This document shows positions 1 to 8,280 of a stretch of DNA of 27,118 nt, in pieces. This DNA is from Lachnospiraceae bacterium UBA7784 (GTDB lineage Bacteria; Bacillota; Clostridia; Lachnospirales; Lachnospiraceae). Numbering within the stretch: the stretch's first letter is position 1; each line of letters opens with the position of its first letter. The stretch lies in NCBI GenBank assembly GCA_002480925.1, contig DLDA01000030.1:1-27118 (forward strand), written 5' to 3'. The translations under genes were made by a program, and so were the position numbers. The notes beneath the pieces were generated by a model, which saw only the letters and a list, made by a program, of their open reading frames with translations, made no database searches and was not told where the DNA came from.

Positions 1-171
1 AGGCAGTCTGTGAAGACCATCTCTGAGTGACCCTTAATCGGGTACGGTGACTCCGTTACAGTCTGATGAGTGGCTGTCTTTACCGGCAGCAAGCAGGGTG
101 GAACCGCGTATATTTTATCGAATTTACGTCCCGTGCATTACAGTTGTTTTTGTAATGTCCGGGACTTTTTT
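1..171 (+). promoter_or_regulatory. T-box riboswitch (3' part) upstream of thrS
   Basis: The conserved T-box sequence AGGGTGGAACCGCG lies at 95-108 and is followed by an intrinsic terminator. T-boxes sense uncharged tRNA: the tRNA acceptor end binds the antiterminator bulge and prevents termination, so thrS is expressed when tRNA-Thr is undercharged. Stem I with the specifier codon must lie before base 1, so the Thr specificity is inferred from the downstream gene and not seen. The imperfect hairpins between 25 and 80 fit the stem II/III region. Confidence is high because motif, terminator and synthetase gene occur in the standard order. Confidence 0.93.
128..171 (+). terminator. T-box-controlled intrinsic terminator
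   Basis: The stem has two perfect segments: GTCCCG (128-133) with CGGGAC (160-165), and CATTACA (136-142) with TGTAATG (151-157). Six T residues follow at 166-171. This is the OFF-state terminator that competes with the antiterminator formed by the T-box sequence. The 3' strand CCGGGAC (159-165) can also pair with GTCCCGG at 174-180, just upstream of the thrS ribosome binding site. Confidence 0.9.
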
Positions 172-194
172 ATGTCCCGGAAAGAAAGGAACCT

Positions 195-1976
195 ATGGAT
201 AAGGAAAAGTATCTGGAAGTTTATCGTCATTCTCTCGCTCACATCATGGCAAAGGCTGTTATTGAGCTTTATGGAAAGGATGTGCAGTATGCAATAGGAC
301 CTCAGATAGCAGATGGATTCTACTATGATTTCGCCCTGCCTGAGGGAGTCTCTATCCAGGAGGCTGATTTCAAGAAGATCGAGGACAAGATGAGGGAGAT
401 CATCAAGCGCCGTGAGGACTGGAGCGTAAAGGAGGTCTCAAAGCAGGAGGCCTTAGATCTCTTCAAGGACCAGAAGTATAAGACTGAGCTTATAAAGGAC
501 CTGCCTGAGGATGAGAGGATCACCATCTACTGGACAGGCGATGACTATGTGGATCTCTGCCGCGGACCTCATGTGGACAATTCACAGGAGCTTATGAGCG
601 CTGCATTTGAGATAAGAAGTGTATCAGGCGCTTACTGGAGAGGTGACGAGCACAATGATTCGCTTACCCGTGTCTATGCCTATGCCTTCCCGGACAAGCA
701 GCAGCTCAAGGAGCACAAGGCTCTTATAAAGGAAGCAAAGGAGAGAGATCATAAGAAGCTGGGACCTCAGCTTGACCTGTTCATGTTCGATGAGACAGCT
801 CCAGGAATGCCATACTGGCTTCCGAGAGGATGGAAGGTGTTTAACGCTCTTCTGGATTTCTGGAGAGGAATCCATGACGCTCACGGCTATCAGGAGATAT
901 CAGGACCTGTAGTATCTAAAAAGGAGCTCTGGGTTACATCAGGACACTGGGCACACTATCAGGACGGCATGTTCGTGATACCGGGAGAGGATGACAATGA
1001 CACCTACGCCTTAAAGCCTATGAACTGCCCTAATGCGATAAAGGTCTATATGAACAAGGCCCGTTCATACAGGGAGCTTCCTCTGCGTATCAACCAGGTC
1101 GATGTGATCCACAGAAAAGAGAAGTCAGGCGAGCTGAACGGTCTCTTCCGTGTGCAGATGTTCAGACAGGATGATGCCCACACCCTCGTGACCGAGGATC
1201 AGATTGCTTCGGAGATTAAGGATATCATGGATATCGCGACAGAGATCTACGGGACCTTCGGACTCACCTACAAGGCGGAGCTTTCCACCAGACCAGATGA
1301 CTATATGGGCGACATCGAGGTATGGAACAAGGCCGAGGCTGACCTCAAGGATATCCTTGAAAAGACCTACGGGGCAGGCAACTACGAGATCAATGAGGGT
1401 GACGGTGCCTTCTACGGCCCGAAGATCGACCTCAAGATGAAGGACGCCTTAGGCCGTGAGTGGCAGATGGGTACGATTCAGCTCGACTTCCAGCTCCCGC
1501 TGAACTTCGATATGAAGTATACCGCTGCAGACTCCACGATAAAGAGACCTGTCATGATCCACAGAGCCATCTTCGGTTCGATGGAGCGTTTCATCGGAAT
1601 CCTGATCGAGAACTTCAAGGGAGCCTTCCCGTTCTGGCTTTCACCATATCAGGTAGGTATAGTGCCTATCCGTGAGGAGCATAATGACTATGCAAGGGAG
1701 GTCGAGTCTCTTCTTAGAAAGAACCGGATCCGCGTAGAGGCTGATTATTCTGAGGCCAACATGAAGAACAAGATCAAGAACTTCAAGAATTACAAGGATC
1801 CTTATATCCTTGTCTTAGGGGATAAGGAAAAGGAGAACCGCACGGTTTCCATAAACCTTCGCGGGAGCAACAAGCAGCTTAACGATGTGCCTCTTGACGT
1901 TTTCCTTGATATGTGCGATCAGATGGTCGAGGAGCATTCTCTTGAGCTTCTGGATCAGATACCGGATGCGGAGTAA
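195..1976 (+). CDS. thrS: Threonyl-tRNA synthetase lacking the TGS domain
   Basis: Class II aminoacyl-tRNA synthetase that charges tRNA-Thr in the cytoplasm. The protein has 593 residues, against about 640 for the E. coli enzyme. It starts directly at the editing (N2) domain, so the N-terminal TGS/N1 domain is missing. The editing-site ligands are visible as H12/H16 and C122/H126. The catalytic zinc ligands are C278, H329 and H456, with spacing matching E. coli C334/H385/H511. The last 110 or so residues are the HGTP anticodon-binding domain. The ATG at 195 follows AGAAAGGAA, and the terminator lies just upstream, so a longer N-terminus is not possible from this transcript. Transcription is controlled by the T-box. 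The methyltransferase gene follows after 3 bases. Confidence 0.97.
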   Translation: MDKEKYLEVYRHSLAHIMAKAVIELYGKDVQYAIGPQIADGFYYDFALPEGVSIQEADFKKIEDKMREIIKRREDWSVKEVSKQEALDLFKDQKYKTELIKDLPEDERITIYWTGDDYVDLCRGPHVDNSQELMSAAFEIRSVSGAYWRGDEHNDSLTRVYAYAFPDKQQLKEHKALIKEAKERDHKKLGPQLDLFMFDETAPGMPYWLPRGWKVFNALLDFWRGIHDAHGYQEISGPVVSKKELWVTSGHWAHYQDGMFVIPGEDDNDTYALKPMNCPNAIKVYMNKARSYRELPLRINQVDVIHRKEKSGELNGLFRVQMFRQDDAHTLVTEDQIASEIKDIMDIATEIYGTFGLTYKAELSTRPDDYMGDIEVWNKAEADLKDILEKTYGAGNYEINEGDGAFYGPKIDLKMKDALGREWQMGTIQLDFQLPLNFDMKYTAADSTIKRPVMIHRAIFGSMERFIGILIENFKGAFPFWLSPYQVGIVPIREEHNDYAREVESLLRKNRIRVEADYSEANMKNKIKNFKNYKDPYILVLGDKEKENRTVSINLRGSNKQLNDVPLDVFLDMCDQMVEEHSLELLDQIPDAE

Positions 1977-1979
1977 GAG

Positions 1980-2876
1980 ATGTATCTTGCAGACAGATGG
2001 AATGACTATCAGGTATTAGATACCTCATCAGGAGAAAAACTCGAGCGCTGGGGGAAATATATCCTCGAGCGCCCGGATCCGCAGGTCATCTGGAATACAC
2101 CCAGGGGCCGCGAATGGAAAAAGGTCAATGCAATTTATCACAGGAGCAGTAAGGGCGGCGGAAGCTGGGAGTTTATTGATCTTCCAAAGGAATGGACTAT
2201 CAATTATCCGCTCCCGGCCGGAGAACTGACCTTTCATCTTAAGCCGTTCTCCTTCAAGCATACCGGACTTTTTCCGGAGCAGGCAGCCAACTGGGAATGG
2301 TTTTCTTCTATTATAAGAGAGGCAAAAAAGAATGACCCGGGCAGACAGATAAAGGTGCTGAATCTTTTTGCATACACGGGCGGTGCTACTGTGGCTGCTG
2401 CGATGTCGGGCGCTGCAGTGACCCATGTCGATGCATCAAAGGGCATGGTGACCTGGGCACATGAGAATGCGGCCTCATCCGGACTTTCCGATGCCCCGAT
2501 CAGATGGCTTGTCGACGACTGCATGAAGTTTGTCGAAAGGGAGATCCGCCGAGGCAATCATTATGATGGGATAATAATGGACCCTCCTTCATATGGACGC
2601 GGACCTAAGGGAGAGATCTGGAAGATAGAGGAAAAGATATATCCTCTGATCTGCGACTGCAGGAAGATCCTTTCAGAAGATCCGCTTTTCTTCCTTGTAA
2701 ACTCCTACACGACCGGGCTTCAGCCGGCTGTGCTCCACTATATGCTTGGCAGTGCTTTAGAAAATCTCGGAGCCTGTGTGGAAGCCGACGAGGTCGGCCT
2801 CCCGGTGAAGCAGACTGGACTTGTCCTGCCGTGCGGAGCGAGCGGAAGGGTATGGTTTAGGGGAATTGTACCCTAA
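1980..2876 (+). CDS. Class I SAM-dependent methyltransferase, RlmI/COG1092-like
   Basis: A 298-residue Rossmann-fold methyltransferase. The SAM-binding motif I (NLFAYTGGATVAAA) lies near residue 124, followed by the acidic VDAS strand. The catalytic DPPSYGRGPKGE motif near residue 200 is typical of the RlmI/RlmK group that methylates 23S rRNA cytosine or guanine. The protein lacks an obvious PUA domain, so it corresponds to the methyltransferase half of RlmI. The exact substrate cannot be read from sequence. The gene starts 3 bases after the thrS stop and is therefore very likely co-transcribed and T-box-controlled with it. No terminator is visible before the next promoter. Confidence 0.85.
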   Translation: MYLADRWNDYQVLDTSSGEKLERWGKYILERPDPQVIWNTPRGREWKKVNAIYHRSSKGGGSWEFIDLPKEWTINYPLPAGELTFHLKPFSFKHTGLFPEQAANWEWFSSIIREAKKNDPGRQIKVLNLFAYTGGATVAAAMSGAAVTHVDASKGMVTWAHENAASSGLSDAPIRWLVDDCMKFVEREIRRGNHYDGIIMDPPSYGRGPKGEIWKIEEKIYPLICDCRKILSEDPLFFLVNSYTTGLQPAVLHYMLGSALENLGACVEADEVGLPVKQTGLVLPCGASGRVWFRGIVP

Positions 2877-2893
2877 AAAGAACAAAAACCACC

Positions 2894-2922
2894 TTGCATT
2901 ATCCCCGAAATCCGTGTAAAAT
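2894..2922 (+). promoter_or_regulatory. Sigma-A promoter of the S10 (ribosomal) operon
   Basis: A -35 element TTGCAT (2894-2899) and a -10 element TAAAAT (2917-2922) are separated by exactly 17 bases. Transcription would start near 2929, leaving an approximately 240-base leader before rpsJ. It is the only good promoter-like sequence I found in the gap between the methyltransferase gene and rpsJ. This is a prediction from sequence only. Confidence 0.75.
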
Positions 2923-2929
2923 ATCAACT

Positions 2930-3170
2930 GCTGTGACATGATAGCTATGAAGCGTGAGGTTGCTGCCCAAGCTGACGTAAGCAGCCTATGGCAGGTTTTT
3001 CCGTGGAGCGAATGTCAAGTTAGGAAACTGGCGACAAGTCACTGTACAGTTTAACAGACCGCATTTTATGCGGACGGGTAGTTCTGATAGATAGGACACG
3101 CCCGGCAATGTGTACAGTCACCACTTGTCCGACTTTATTTGAAAGTCCGATATAGGAGGCGGCTTTTTTT
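2930..3170 (+). promoter_or_regulatory. Structured 5' leader of rpsJ, candidate r-protein autoregulatory RNA
   Basis: The 294-base gap between the methyltransferase gene and rpsJ holds a promoter and this leader. Visible helices are: GGTTGCT (2958-2964) with AGCAGCC (2980-2986); a long-range stem GACAAGT (3033-3039) with ACTTGTC (3123-3129), continued by ACTGTACA (3041-3048) with TGTACAGT (3111-3118); an enclosed hairpin CCGCAT (3059-3064) with ATGCGG (3068-3073); and CGGG (3075-3078) with CCCG (3101-3104). A small GACTTT/AAAGTC hairpin (3131-3147) precedes the ribosome binding site AGGAGG at 3154-3159. In E. coli and in Bacillaceae the S10 operon leader is bound by L4, which lowers expression. 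L4 is encoded in this operon, so that role is plausible here but not shown. Confidence 0.7.
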
Positions 3171-3488
3171 ATGGCAACACAGGTAATGAGAATCACCCTG
3201 AAGGCTTATGACCACGAGCTTGTGGATTCATCAGCCAAGAAGATCATTGAGACTGTAAAGAAGAGCGGAGCAGAGGTTTCCGGACCGGTACCTCTTCCGA
3301 CCAAGAAGGAGGTAGTTACCATCCTTCGTGCAGTTCACAAGTATAAGGATTCCAGAGAGCAGTTCGAGCAGAGAACTCACAAGAGACTGATCGATATCCT
3401 GACACCGACACAGAAGATCGTTGATTCACTTTCACGTCTTGAGATGCCGGCAGGTGTATATATCGATATCAAGATGAAGAATAAGTAA
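3171..3488 (+). CDS. rpsJ: 30S ribosomal protein S10
   Basis: S10 of the small-subunit head, 105 residues, the usual length. In many bacteria the same protein (NusE) acts with NusB in antitermination on rRNA operons. The loop motif [10 protein letters not shown] and the C-terminal part with [18 protein letters not shown] are typical. The start follows AGGAGG (3154-3159) by 11 bases, a rather long spacing that includes a seven-T run directly before the ATG. It is the first gene of the array, as in most bacteria. A 151-base gap carrying a quasi-palindrome follows before rplC. Confidence 0.97.
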   Translation: MATQVMRITLKAYDHELVDSSAKKIIETVKKSGAEVSGPVPLPTKKEVVTILRAVHKYKDSREQFEQRTHKRLIDILTPTQKIVDSLSRLEMPAGVYIDIKMKNK

Positions 3489-3533
3489 GATCAGCCTGAT
3501 TTTTCACTTGATAGCAACTATTTATCTAGTATG

Positions 3534-3619
3534 AGCGTGAGAAAAGAGCATAGGCTTTAGGACATAGACCATAGGTCTTAGGGTAAAAAGCATTCTAACC
3601 CCTGCCGCTCCACGCGCTC
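3534..3619 (+). repeat. Intergenic quasi-palindrome A (rpsJ-rplC)
   Basis: The G-rich left arm has units of the kind TAGGACATAGACCATAGG, and a right segment reads CTAACCCC. The outer ends GAGCGTG (3534-3540) and CACGCGCTC (3611-3619) pair with a two-base bulge. A small perfect hairpin AGACC-ATA-GGTCT lies inside the left arm. This is the most degenerate member of the set, and I group it with the others from its position, G-then-C polarity and unit type. Confidence 0.5.
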
Positions 3620-3639
3620 CGCTGTAGAAAGGATTTATT

Positions 3640-4317
3640 ATGACAAAAGCTATTTTAGCTACGAAGATCGGAATGACACAGATCTTCGGCGAGAACGGGG
3701 ATCTTATCCCGGTTACAGTATTACTCGCAGGACCTTGCAAGGTCACTCAGATCAAGACCGTTGAGAATGACGGATACGAGGCAGTGCAGGTTGCCTTCGA
3801 AGAGAAGAAGGAGAAGGTAGTCACAAAGGATGCTGCCGGCAAGAAGAGCGTTGCTCATCGTCATGGAGTGAATAAGGCCGAGAAGGGACACTTCGACAAG
3901 GCAGGCGTTGCGCCGATGCGCTATGTCAGAGAGTTCAGATTCGACAACTGTGCAGACTACCAGCTCGCACAGGAGATCAAGGCTGATATCTTTGCAGCAG
4001 GTGACAAGGTAGATGTCACTGCTACATCAAAGGGTAAAGGCTTCCAGGGTGCTGTAAAGAGATTAGGACAGCACAGAGGACCTATGGCTCATGGTTCAAA
4101 GTTCCATCGTCATCAGGGATCAAACGGTTCCTGCTCTACTCCTTCGAGAGTATTCAAGGGCAAGGGAATGCCTGGACATATGGGCGCAGTAAAGATAACA
4201 ACACAGAACCTTGAGGTCGTAAAGGTTGACGCTGACCAGAACCTTATCCTTGTAAAGGGATCAGTTCCGGGACCTAAGAAGTCACTTGTTACGATCAAGG
4301 AATCAGTAAAGGCATAA
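3640..4317 (+). CDS. rplC: 50S ribosomal protein L3
   Basis: L3 of the large subunit, 225 residues, an early assembly protein whose long extension reaches towards the peptidyl transferase centre. The start [16 protein letters not shown] is the family signature. The central loop with [16 protein letters not shown] (near residue 150) and [10 protein letters not shown] (near residue 178) is conserved and includes the glutamine that is methylated by PrmB in proteobacteria. The ATG at 3640 follows GAAAGGA. The stop is followed immediately by the AAGGAGG for rplD, with 19 bases between genes. Confidence 0.97.
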   Translation: MTKAILATKIGMTQIFGENGDLIPVTVLLAGPCKVTQIKTVENDGYEAVQVAFEEKKEKVVTKDAAGKKSVAHRHGVNKAEKGHFDKAGVAPMRYVREFRFDNCADYQLAQEIKADIFAAGDKVDVTATSKGKGFQGAVKRLGQHRGPMAHGSKFHRHQGSNGSCSTPSRVFKGKGMPGHMGAVKITTQNLEVVKVDADQNLILVKGSVPGPKKSLVTIKESVKA

Positions 4318-4336
4318 GGAAAGGAGGAACTTTCAC

Positions 4337-4957
4337 GTGGCTACAGTAACAGTTAAGAATATGGACGGCCAGGAAGTCGGAACAATAGACCTTTCAGATG
4401 CCGTATTCGGAGTAGAAGTCAATGAGCATCTGGTGCATATGGCAGTTGTAAGTCAGCTTGCCAACAAGCGCCAGGGAACACAGAAGGCCAAGACCCGTTC
4501 TGAGGTTTCCGGTGGCGGAAGAAAGCCATGGAGACAGAAGGGTACAGGCCATGCCAGACAGGGATCGACAAGAGCTCCGCAGTGGACAGGCGGCGGAATG
4601 GTATTCGCACCGGTTCCTAGAGACTATTCCTTCAAGATGAACAGGAAGGAAAAGGCAGGAGCATTAAAGTCAGTCCTTACCGACAAGGTAAATGAGAACA
4701 AGCTTGTTGTTCTTGATGAGCTTAAGCTTGACGAGATCAAGACAAAGAGATTCGCAGAGATCCTTAAGAATCTCGGACTTGACGGAGCATATGTTATCCT
4801 TCCTGAGAAGGATGATGTAGTTACAGCTTCAGCTAAGAATATCCCGACAGTTAAGACTACACAGACCGGATCCATAAGCGTATATGATGCTTTAAAGTAT
4901 GGAACAGTTATCCTCACAAAGGATTCGGCAAAGAAGATTGAGGAGGCTTACGCATAA
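4337..4957 (+). CDS. rplD: 50S ribosomal protein L4
   Basis: L4 of the large subunit, 206 residues, lining the exit tunnel. In E. coli it also represses the S10 operon by binding the leader RNA. The tunnel-loop region GGGRKPWRQKGTGHARQGS (near residue 57) is fully present. Translation starts at GTG (4337), placed 9 bases after AAGGAGG, and no ATG fits the family start. The stop codon overlaps the rplW start by one base (TAATG), indicating translational coupling. Confidence 0.97.
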   Translation: MATVTVKNMDGQEVGTIDLSDAVFGVEVNEHLVHMAVVSQLANKRQGTQKAKTRSEVSGGGRKPWRQKGTGHARQGSTRAPQWTGGGMVFAPVPRDYSFKMNRKEKAGALKSVLTDKVNENKLVVLDELKLDEIKTKRFAEILKNLGLDGAYVILPEKDDVVTASAKNIPTVKTTQTGSISVYDALKYGTVILTKDSAKKIEEAYA

Positions 4958-5256
4958 TGGCAACAGTTAATTATTACGATGTCATCATCAGGCCGGTAGT
5001 TACAGAGAAGTCAATGGCCGGCATGAGTGACAGGAAGTACACCTTCTTAGTTCATACAGACGCCAACAAGTTCCAGATCAAGGACGCAGTTGAGAAGATG
5101 TTCGAGGGAGCAAAGGTCGAGAGCGTTCATACGATCAACAGCAAGGGCAAGAACAAGCGCCGCGGAATGACATTTGGAAAGACCGCAGCTACAAAGAAAG
5201 CAATCGTAAAGCTCACAGAGGATTCGAAGGATATCGAGTTATTCTCGAGTCTTTAA
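4957..5256 (+). CDS. rplW: 50S ribosomal protein L23
   Basis: L23, 99 residues, sits at the exit of the nascent-chain tunnel and is the docking site for trigger factor and signal recognition particle. The start MATVNYYDVIIRPVVTEKS and the motif NKFQIKDAVEKMF are typical. The start codon overlaps the rplD stop by one base. The protein ends within a GC-richer stretch, and a 139-base spacer with a prominent quasi-palindrome follows. Confidence 0.97.
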   Translation: MATVNYYDVIIRPVVTEKSMAGMSDRKYTFLVHTDANKFQIKDAVEKMFEGAKVESVHTINSKGKNKRRGMTFGKTAATKKAIVKLTEDSKDIELFSSL

Positions 5257-5350
5257 AGGTGAGAGGTCGGAGGTGAGAGGTGAGAGGCAAGCGGATTGAT
5301 ATTATCGGATCTAGCACCGGACACCTCACACCTCATACCTCACACCTGCC
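5257..5350 (+). repeat. Intergenic quasi-palindrome B (rplW-rplB), GGTGAGA/CTCACAC type
   Basis: The left arm at 5257-5293 is built from AGGTGAG-type heptamers starting at the rplW stop. The right arm at 5315-5350 is built from CACACCT/CTCACAC units. The two arms are complementary for most of about 30 bases around a loop of roughly 20 bases. No poly-T follows, so it is not a standard terminator. Its repeat unit differs from the other copies while both of its arms agree, which points to selection or mutation acting on the hairpin. Confidence 0.8.
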
Positions 5351-5395
5351 TATACTCAGCAAAGAGTGACAACAAAACAACCGAAAGGAGAATAC

Positions 5396-6238
5396 ATGGG
5401 CATCAAGTCATATAACCCATATACACCTTCCAGAAGAAACATGACTGGCTCTGATTTCGCAGAGATCACGAAGAAGACACCAGAGAAGTCATTACTGGAT
5501 GTAAAGAAGAAGAATTCAGGCCGTAACAACCAGGGTAAGATCACAGTAAGACACCATGGCGGCGGCAATCGTCAGAAATACAGGATCATCGACTTCAAGA
5601 GAAGAAAGGATGATATCCCTGCAAAGGTAATAGGAATCGAGTACGATCCTAACCGTACAGCAAATATTGCTCTTATCTGCTATGCAGATGGAGCAAAGTC
5701 ATACATCCTTGCTCCGCAGGGACTTACAGATGGAATGACAGTCATGAGCGGAGAGAACGCAGAGGTTCGCGTAGGAAACTGCCTTCCTCTTTCAAAGATC
5801 CCTATCGGTACCATGGTACACAACATTGAGCTTTATCCTGGAAAGGGCGGACAGATGGTCCGTGCAGCAGGAAATGCAGCTCAGCTGATGGCTAAGGAAG
5901 GAAAATACGCAACCCTTCGTCTTCCATCAGGAGAGATGAGACTTGTACTTCTTGAGTGCCGCGCAACGATCGGAGTAATCGGAAACGGTGATCACTCACT
6001 GGTAAAGATCGGTAAAGCAGGTCGTAAGAGAAATATGGGAATCAGACCTACAGTTCGTGGATCTGTCATGAACCCTAACGACCATCCACACGGCGGTGGT
6101 GAAGGTAAGGCACCAGTTGGACGTCCAGGTCCTTCTACACCTTGGGGTAAGCCGGCTCTTGGTCTCAAGACCAGAAACAAGCATAAGGCTTCCAACAAGC
6201 TTATTGTAAGAAGAAGAAACGGTAAGGGATTAAAGTAA
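5396..6238 (+). CDS. rplB: 50S ribosomal protein L2
   Basis: L2, 280 residues, binds 23S rRNA near the peptidyl transferase centre and helps join the subunits. The conserved C-terminal region with [14 protein letters not shown] and [19 protein letters not shown] is present, including the essential histidine. I chose the ATG at 5396 ([14 protein letters not shown]) because it follows AAAGGAG at 5385-5390 and matches the family N-terminus. An in-frame GTG at 5366 would add ten unconserved residues and has no ribosome binding site. rpsS follows after 10 bases. Confidence 0.97.
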   Translation: MGIKSYNPYTPSRRNMTGSDFAEITKKTPEKSLLDVKKKNSGRNNQGKITVRHHGGGNRQKYRIIDFKRRKDDIPAKVIGIEYDPNRTANIALICYADGAKSYILAPQGLTDGMTVMSGENAEVRVGNCLPLSKIPIGTMVHNIELYPGKGGQMVRAAGNAAQLMAKEGKYATLRLPSGEMRLVLLECRATIGVIGNGDHSLVKIGKAGRKRNMGIRPTVRGSVMNPNDHPHGGGEGKAPVGRPGPSTPWGKPALGLKTRNKHKASNKLIVRRRNGKGLK

Positions 6239-6248
6239 GGAGGAATTT

Positions 6249-6530
6249 ATGGCACGTTCACTTAAAAAAGGACCATTTGCCGATGAGAGTTTATTAAAGA
6301 AGATCGATGCTATGAACGCATCCGGAGATAAGTCGGTCATAAAGACCTGGTCCCGCCGTTCCACGATCTTCCCTTCATTCGTAGGACATACGATCGCTGT
6401 CCATGATGGCAGAAAGCATGTCCCGGTATATGTTACAGAGGATATGGTAGGCCATAAGCTCGGTGAGTTCGTAGCTACCCGTACATACAGGGGCCACGGC
6501 AAGGACGAGAAAAAGACAGGCGCAAGGTAA
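6249..6530 (+). CDS. rpsS: 30S ribosomal protein S19
   Basis: S19, 93 residues, in the head of the small subunit next to S13 and close to the A-site tRNA. The start [20 protein letters not shown] and the motif [21 protein letters not shown] are family hallmarks. The ribosome binding site AAGGAGGA overlaps the end of rplB. A 24-base gap with AAAGGAGG leads into rplV. Confidence 0.98.
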   Translation: MARSLKKGPFADESLLKKIDAMNASGDKSVIKTWSRRSTIFPSFVGHTIAVHDGRKHVPVYVTEDMVGHKLGEFVATRTYRGHGKDEKKTGAR

Positions 6531-6554
6531 TAAGACGAAAGGAGGATTTCAATC

Positions 6555-6941
6555 ATGGCTAAGGGACATAGAACCCAGATCAAGCGTGAGAGAAATGAAC
6601 AGAAAGATACTAGGGCCACTGCTAAGCTTTCTTATGCAAGAATGTCAGTAACCAAGGCTTGCTTCGTACTTGATGCGATCCGTGGTAAGGATGTTGATAC
6701 GGCTCTCGCAATTGTAATGTACAATCCAAGATATGCTTCAAGCGTTATCGAGAAGCTTCTTCGTTCAGCAATTGCAAACGCAGAGAATAATAACGGACTC
6801 AAGAAGGACGATCTCTATATAGCAGAGTGCTATGCAAACAAGGGACCTACATTAAAGAGGATCCAGCCTAGAGCTCAGGGCCGTGCATACAGGATTGAGA
6901 AAAGAATGAGCCACATCACGATCGTACTGGATGAGAAATAA
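6555..6941 (+). CDS. rplV: 50S ribosomal protein L22
   Basis: L22, 128 residues, whose beta-hairpin lines the exit tunnel and is a site of macrolide-resistance mutations. The C-terminal motif with [21 protein letters not shown] shows the hairpin and tail intact. The N-terminus carries a basic extension ([18 protein letters not shown]) of about 20 residues ahead of the usual [11 protein letters not shown] core, which is longer than in E. coli (110 residues) and seen in clostridial relatives. It lies 11 bases before rpsC. Confidence 0.97.
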   Translation: MAKGHRTQIKRERNEQKDTRATAKLSYARMSVTKACFVLDAIRGKDVDTALAIVMYNPRYASSVIEKLLRSAIANAENNNGLKKDDLYIAECYANKGPTLKRIQPRAQGRAYRIEKRMSHITIVLDEK

Positions 6942-6952
6942 GGAGGAATACA

Positions 6953-7618
6953 ATGGGACAGAAAGTTAATCCGCATGGGTTAAGAGTCGGCGTTATCAAT
7001 GACTGGGATTCCAAGTGGTATGCTGAGGGCAATGATTTCGCTGATTACCTTGTTGAGGATCACAAGATCCGTGAATTCCTCAAGAAGAAGCTCTATTCAG
7101 CAGGTGTCTCAAAGATCGATATAGAGAGAGCCAGCGACAGAGTAAAGGTCGTAGTATACACAGCAAAGCCTGGTATCGTGATCGGTAAGGGCGGAGCTGA
7201 GATCGAGGAAGTAAAGAAGCAGCTTCAGAAGCTTACAGACAAGAAGCTTGTTATAGACGTTAAGGAAGTTAAGCGTCCGGACAAGGATGCACAGCTTGTT
7301 GCTGAGAATATCGCTTCCCAGCTCGAGGGTCGTGTTGCTTTCCGTCGTGCAATGAAGAGCTGCATCACAAGGGCTATGAAGTCAGGTATCCAGGGAATCA
7401 AGACAACCTGCTCAGGACGTCTTGGTGGAGCAGATATCGCCAGGTCAGAGTCTTACAACGAAGGAACTATCCCTCTTCAGACAATGCGTGCAGATATTGA
7501 TTATGGATTCGCAGAAGCAGATACAACCTACGGTAAGGTAGGAGTAAAGGTCTGGATCTACAAGGGTGAGGTTCTTCCATCAAAGAAGAAGACTGCTGAA
7601 GAAGGAGGTAGAAACTGA
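6953..7618 (+). CDS. rpsC: 30S ribosomal protein S3
   Basis: S3, 221 residues, at the mRNA entry channel of the small subunit. It has a type II KH domain with the motif [16 protein letters not shown] (near residue 75) and the C-terminal S3 domain with [18 protein letters not shown]. The start [14 protein letters not shown] is invariant in bacteria. The ribosome binding site AAGGAGGA sits at the end of rplV. The stop is 1 base before the rplP start, so the two genes are coupled. Confidence 0.98.
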   Translation: MGQKVNPHGLRVGVINDWDSKWYAEGNDFADYLVEDHKIREFLKKKLYSAGVSKIDIERASDRVKVVVYTAKPGIVIGKGGAEIEEVKKQLQKLTDKKLVIDVKEVKRPDKDAQLVAENIASQLEGRVAFRRAMKSCITRAMKSGIQGIKTTCSGRLGGADIARSESYNEGTIPLQTMRADIDYGFAEADTTYGKVGVKVWIYKGEVLPSKKKTAEEGGRN

Positions 7619-7619
7619 T

Positions 7620-8057
7620 ATGTTAATGCCGAAGAGAGTAAAGCATCGTAAGCAGTTCCGTGGAACTCTCGCAGGAAAAGCTTTACGTGGAAATAAAGTC
7701 ACACAGGGTGATTACGGTCTCGTAAGTCTCGATCCTTGCTGGATAAAGAGCAATCAGCTTGAGGCTGCCCGTGTAGCTATGACAAGATATGTAAAACGTG
7801 GTGGTAAGGTATTCATCAAGGTTTTCCCTGATCATCCGGTTACAGCTAAGCCAGCTGAGACACGAATGGGTTCAGGAAAGGGCGCTCTTGATTACTGGGT
7901 AGCAGTTGTTAAGCCAGGCAGAGTCCTTTTTGAGATCACAGGAGTACCAGAGGAAGTAGCAAAAGAAGCACTGCGACTTGCCGGGCATAAGCTTCCATGC
8001 AGATGCAAGATCGTCGCACGTGAAGGTTTAGAAGGCGGTGAAGCTAATGAAAACTAA
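7620..8057 (+). CDS. rplP: 50S ribosomal protein L16
   Basis: L16, 145 residues, binds near the A-site tRNA and helps shape the peptidyl transferase centre. The N-terminus [15 protein letters not shown] and the motif [18 protein letters not shown] are diagnostic. The start chosen is the ATG at 7620, 11 bases after GGAGG (7604-7608) in the end of rpsC. The reading frame is open further upstream within rpsC but lacks conserved residues. The 3' end overlaps rpmC by 11 bases. Confidence 0.97.
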   Translation: MLMPKRVKHRKQFRGTLAGKALRGNKVTQGDYGLVSLDPCWIKSNQLEAARVAMTRYVKRGGKVFIKVFPDHPVTAKPAETRMGSGKGALDYWVAVVKPGRVLFEITGVPEEVAKEALRLAGHKLPCRCKIVAREGLEGGEANEN

Positions 8058-8250
8058 GGATTTTCTTGAAGAGTTAAAAGGGCAGTCTGCCGATGAGCTT
8101 TCAGCAAAGCTTGTAGATGCAAAGAAAGAGCTTTTCAATTTAAGATTCCAGAATGCGACTAATCAGCTTGAGAACACAAGCAGGATCAGAGAGGTGCGTC
8201 ACAATATCGCCCGCATTCAGACCGTTCTGACTCAGATCAACAATCAGTGA
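8047..8250 (+). CDS. rpmC: 50S ribosomal protein L29
   Basis: L29, 67 residues, a helical hairpin protein beside L23 at the tunnel exit. The sequence [18 protein letters not shown] and the central [22 protein letters not shown] are typical. I chose the ATG at 8047, which overlaps the last codons of rplP by 11 bases and follows a weak GGCGGTG. The GTG three codons upstream would give a non-standard N-terminus. The overlap suggests translational coupling to rplP. Confidence 0.95.
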   Translation: MKTKDFLEELKGQSADELSAKLVDAKKELFNLRFQNATNQLENTSRIREVRHNIARIQTVLTQINNQ

Positions 8251-8280
8251 TCAGGACCTAAATTGTGAAAGGATAACCAG

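Noticed and set aside
2028..2557. Long minus-strand open frames opposite the methyltransferase gene
   Set aside because: They are antisense to a conserved gene, lack ribosome binding sites and show no recognisable protein pattern.
3131..3170. Attenuator terminator directly before rpsJ (T-run 3164-3170)
   Set aside because: The bases before the T-run (GGAGGCGGC) have no good complementary strand close upstream, and the nearest hairpin ends 17 bases earlier.
5366..5395. GTG start of rplB at 5366
   Set aside because: It has no ribosome binding site and adds residues not found in L2; ATG at 5396 has AAAGGAG and the conserved N-terminus.
6230..6619. 129-codon minus-strand open frame opposite rpsS and rplV
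   Set aside because: It lies wholly opposite ribosomal protein genes and reflects their codon bias; no family features.
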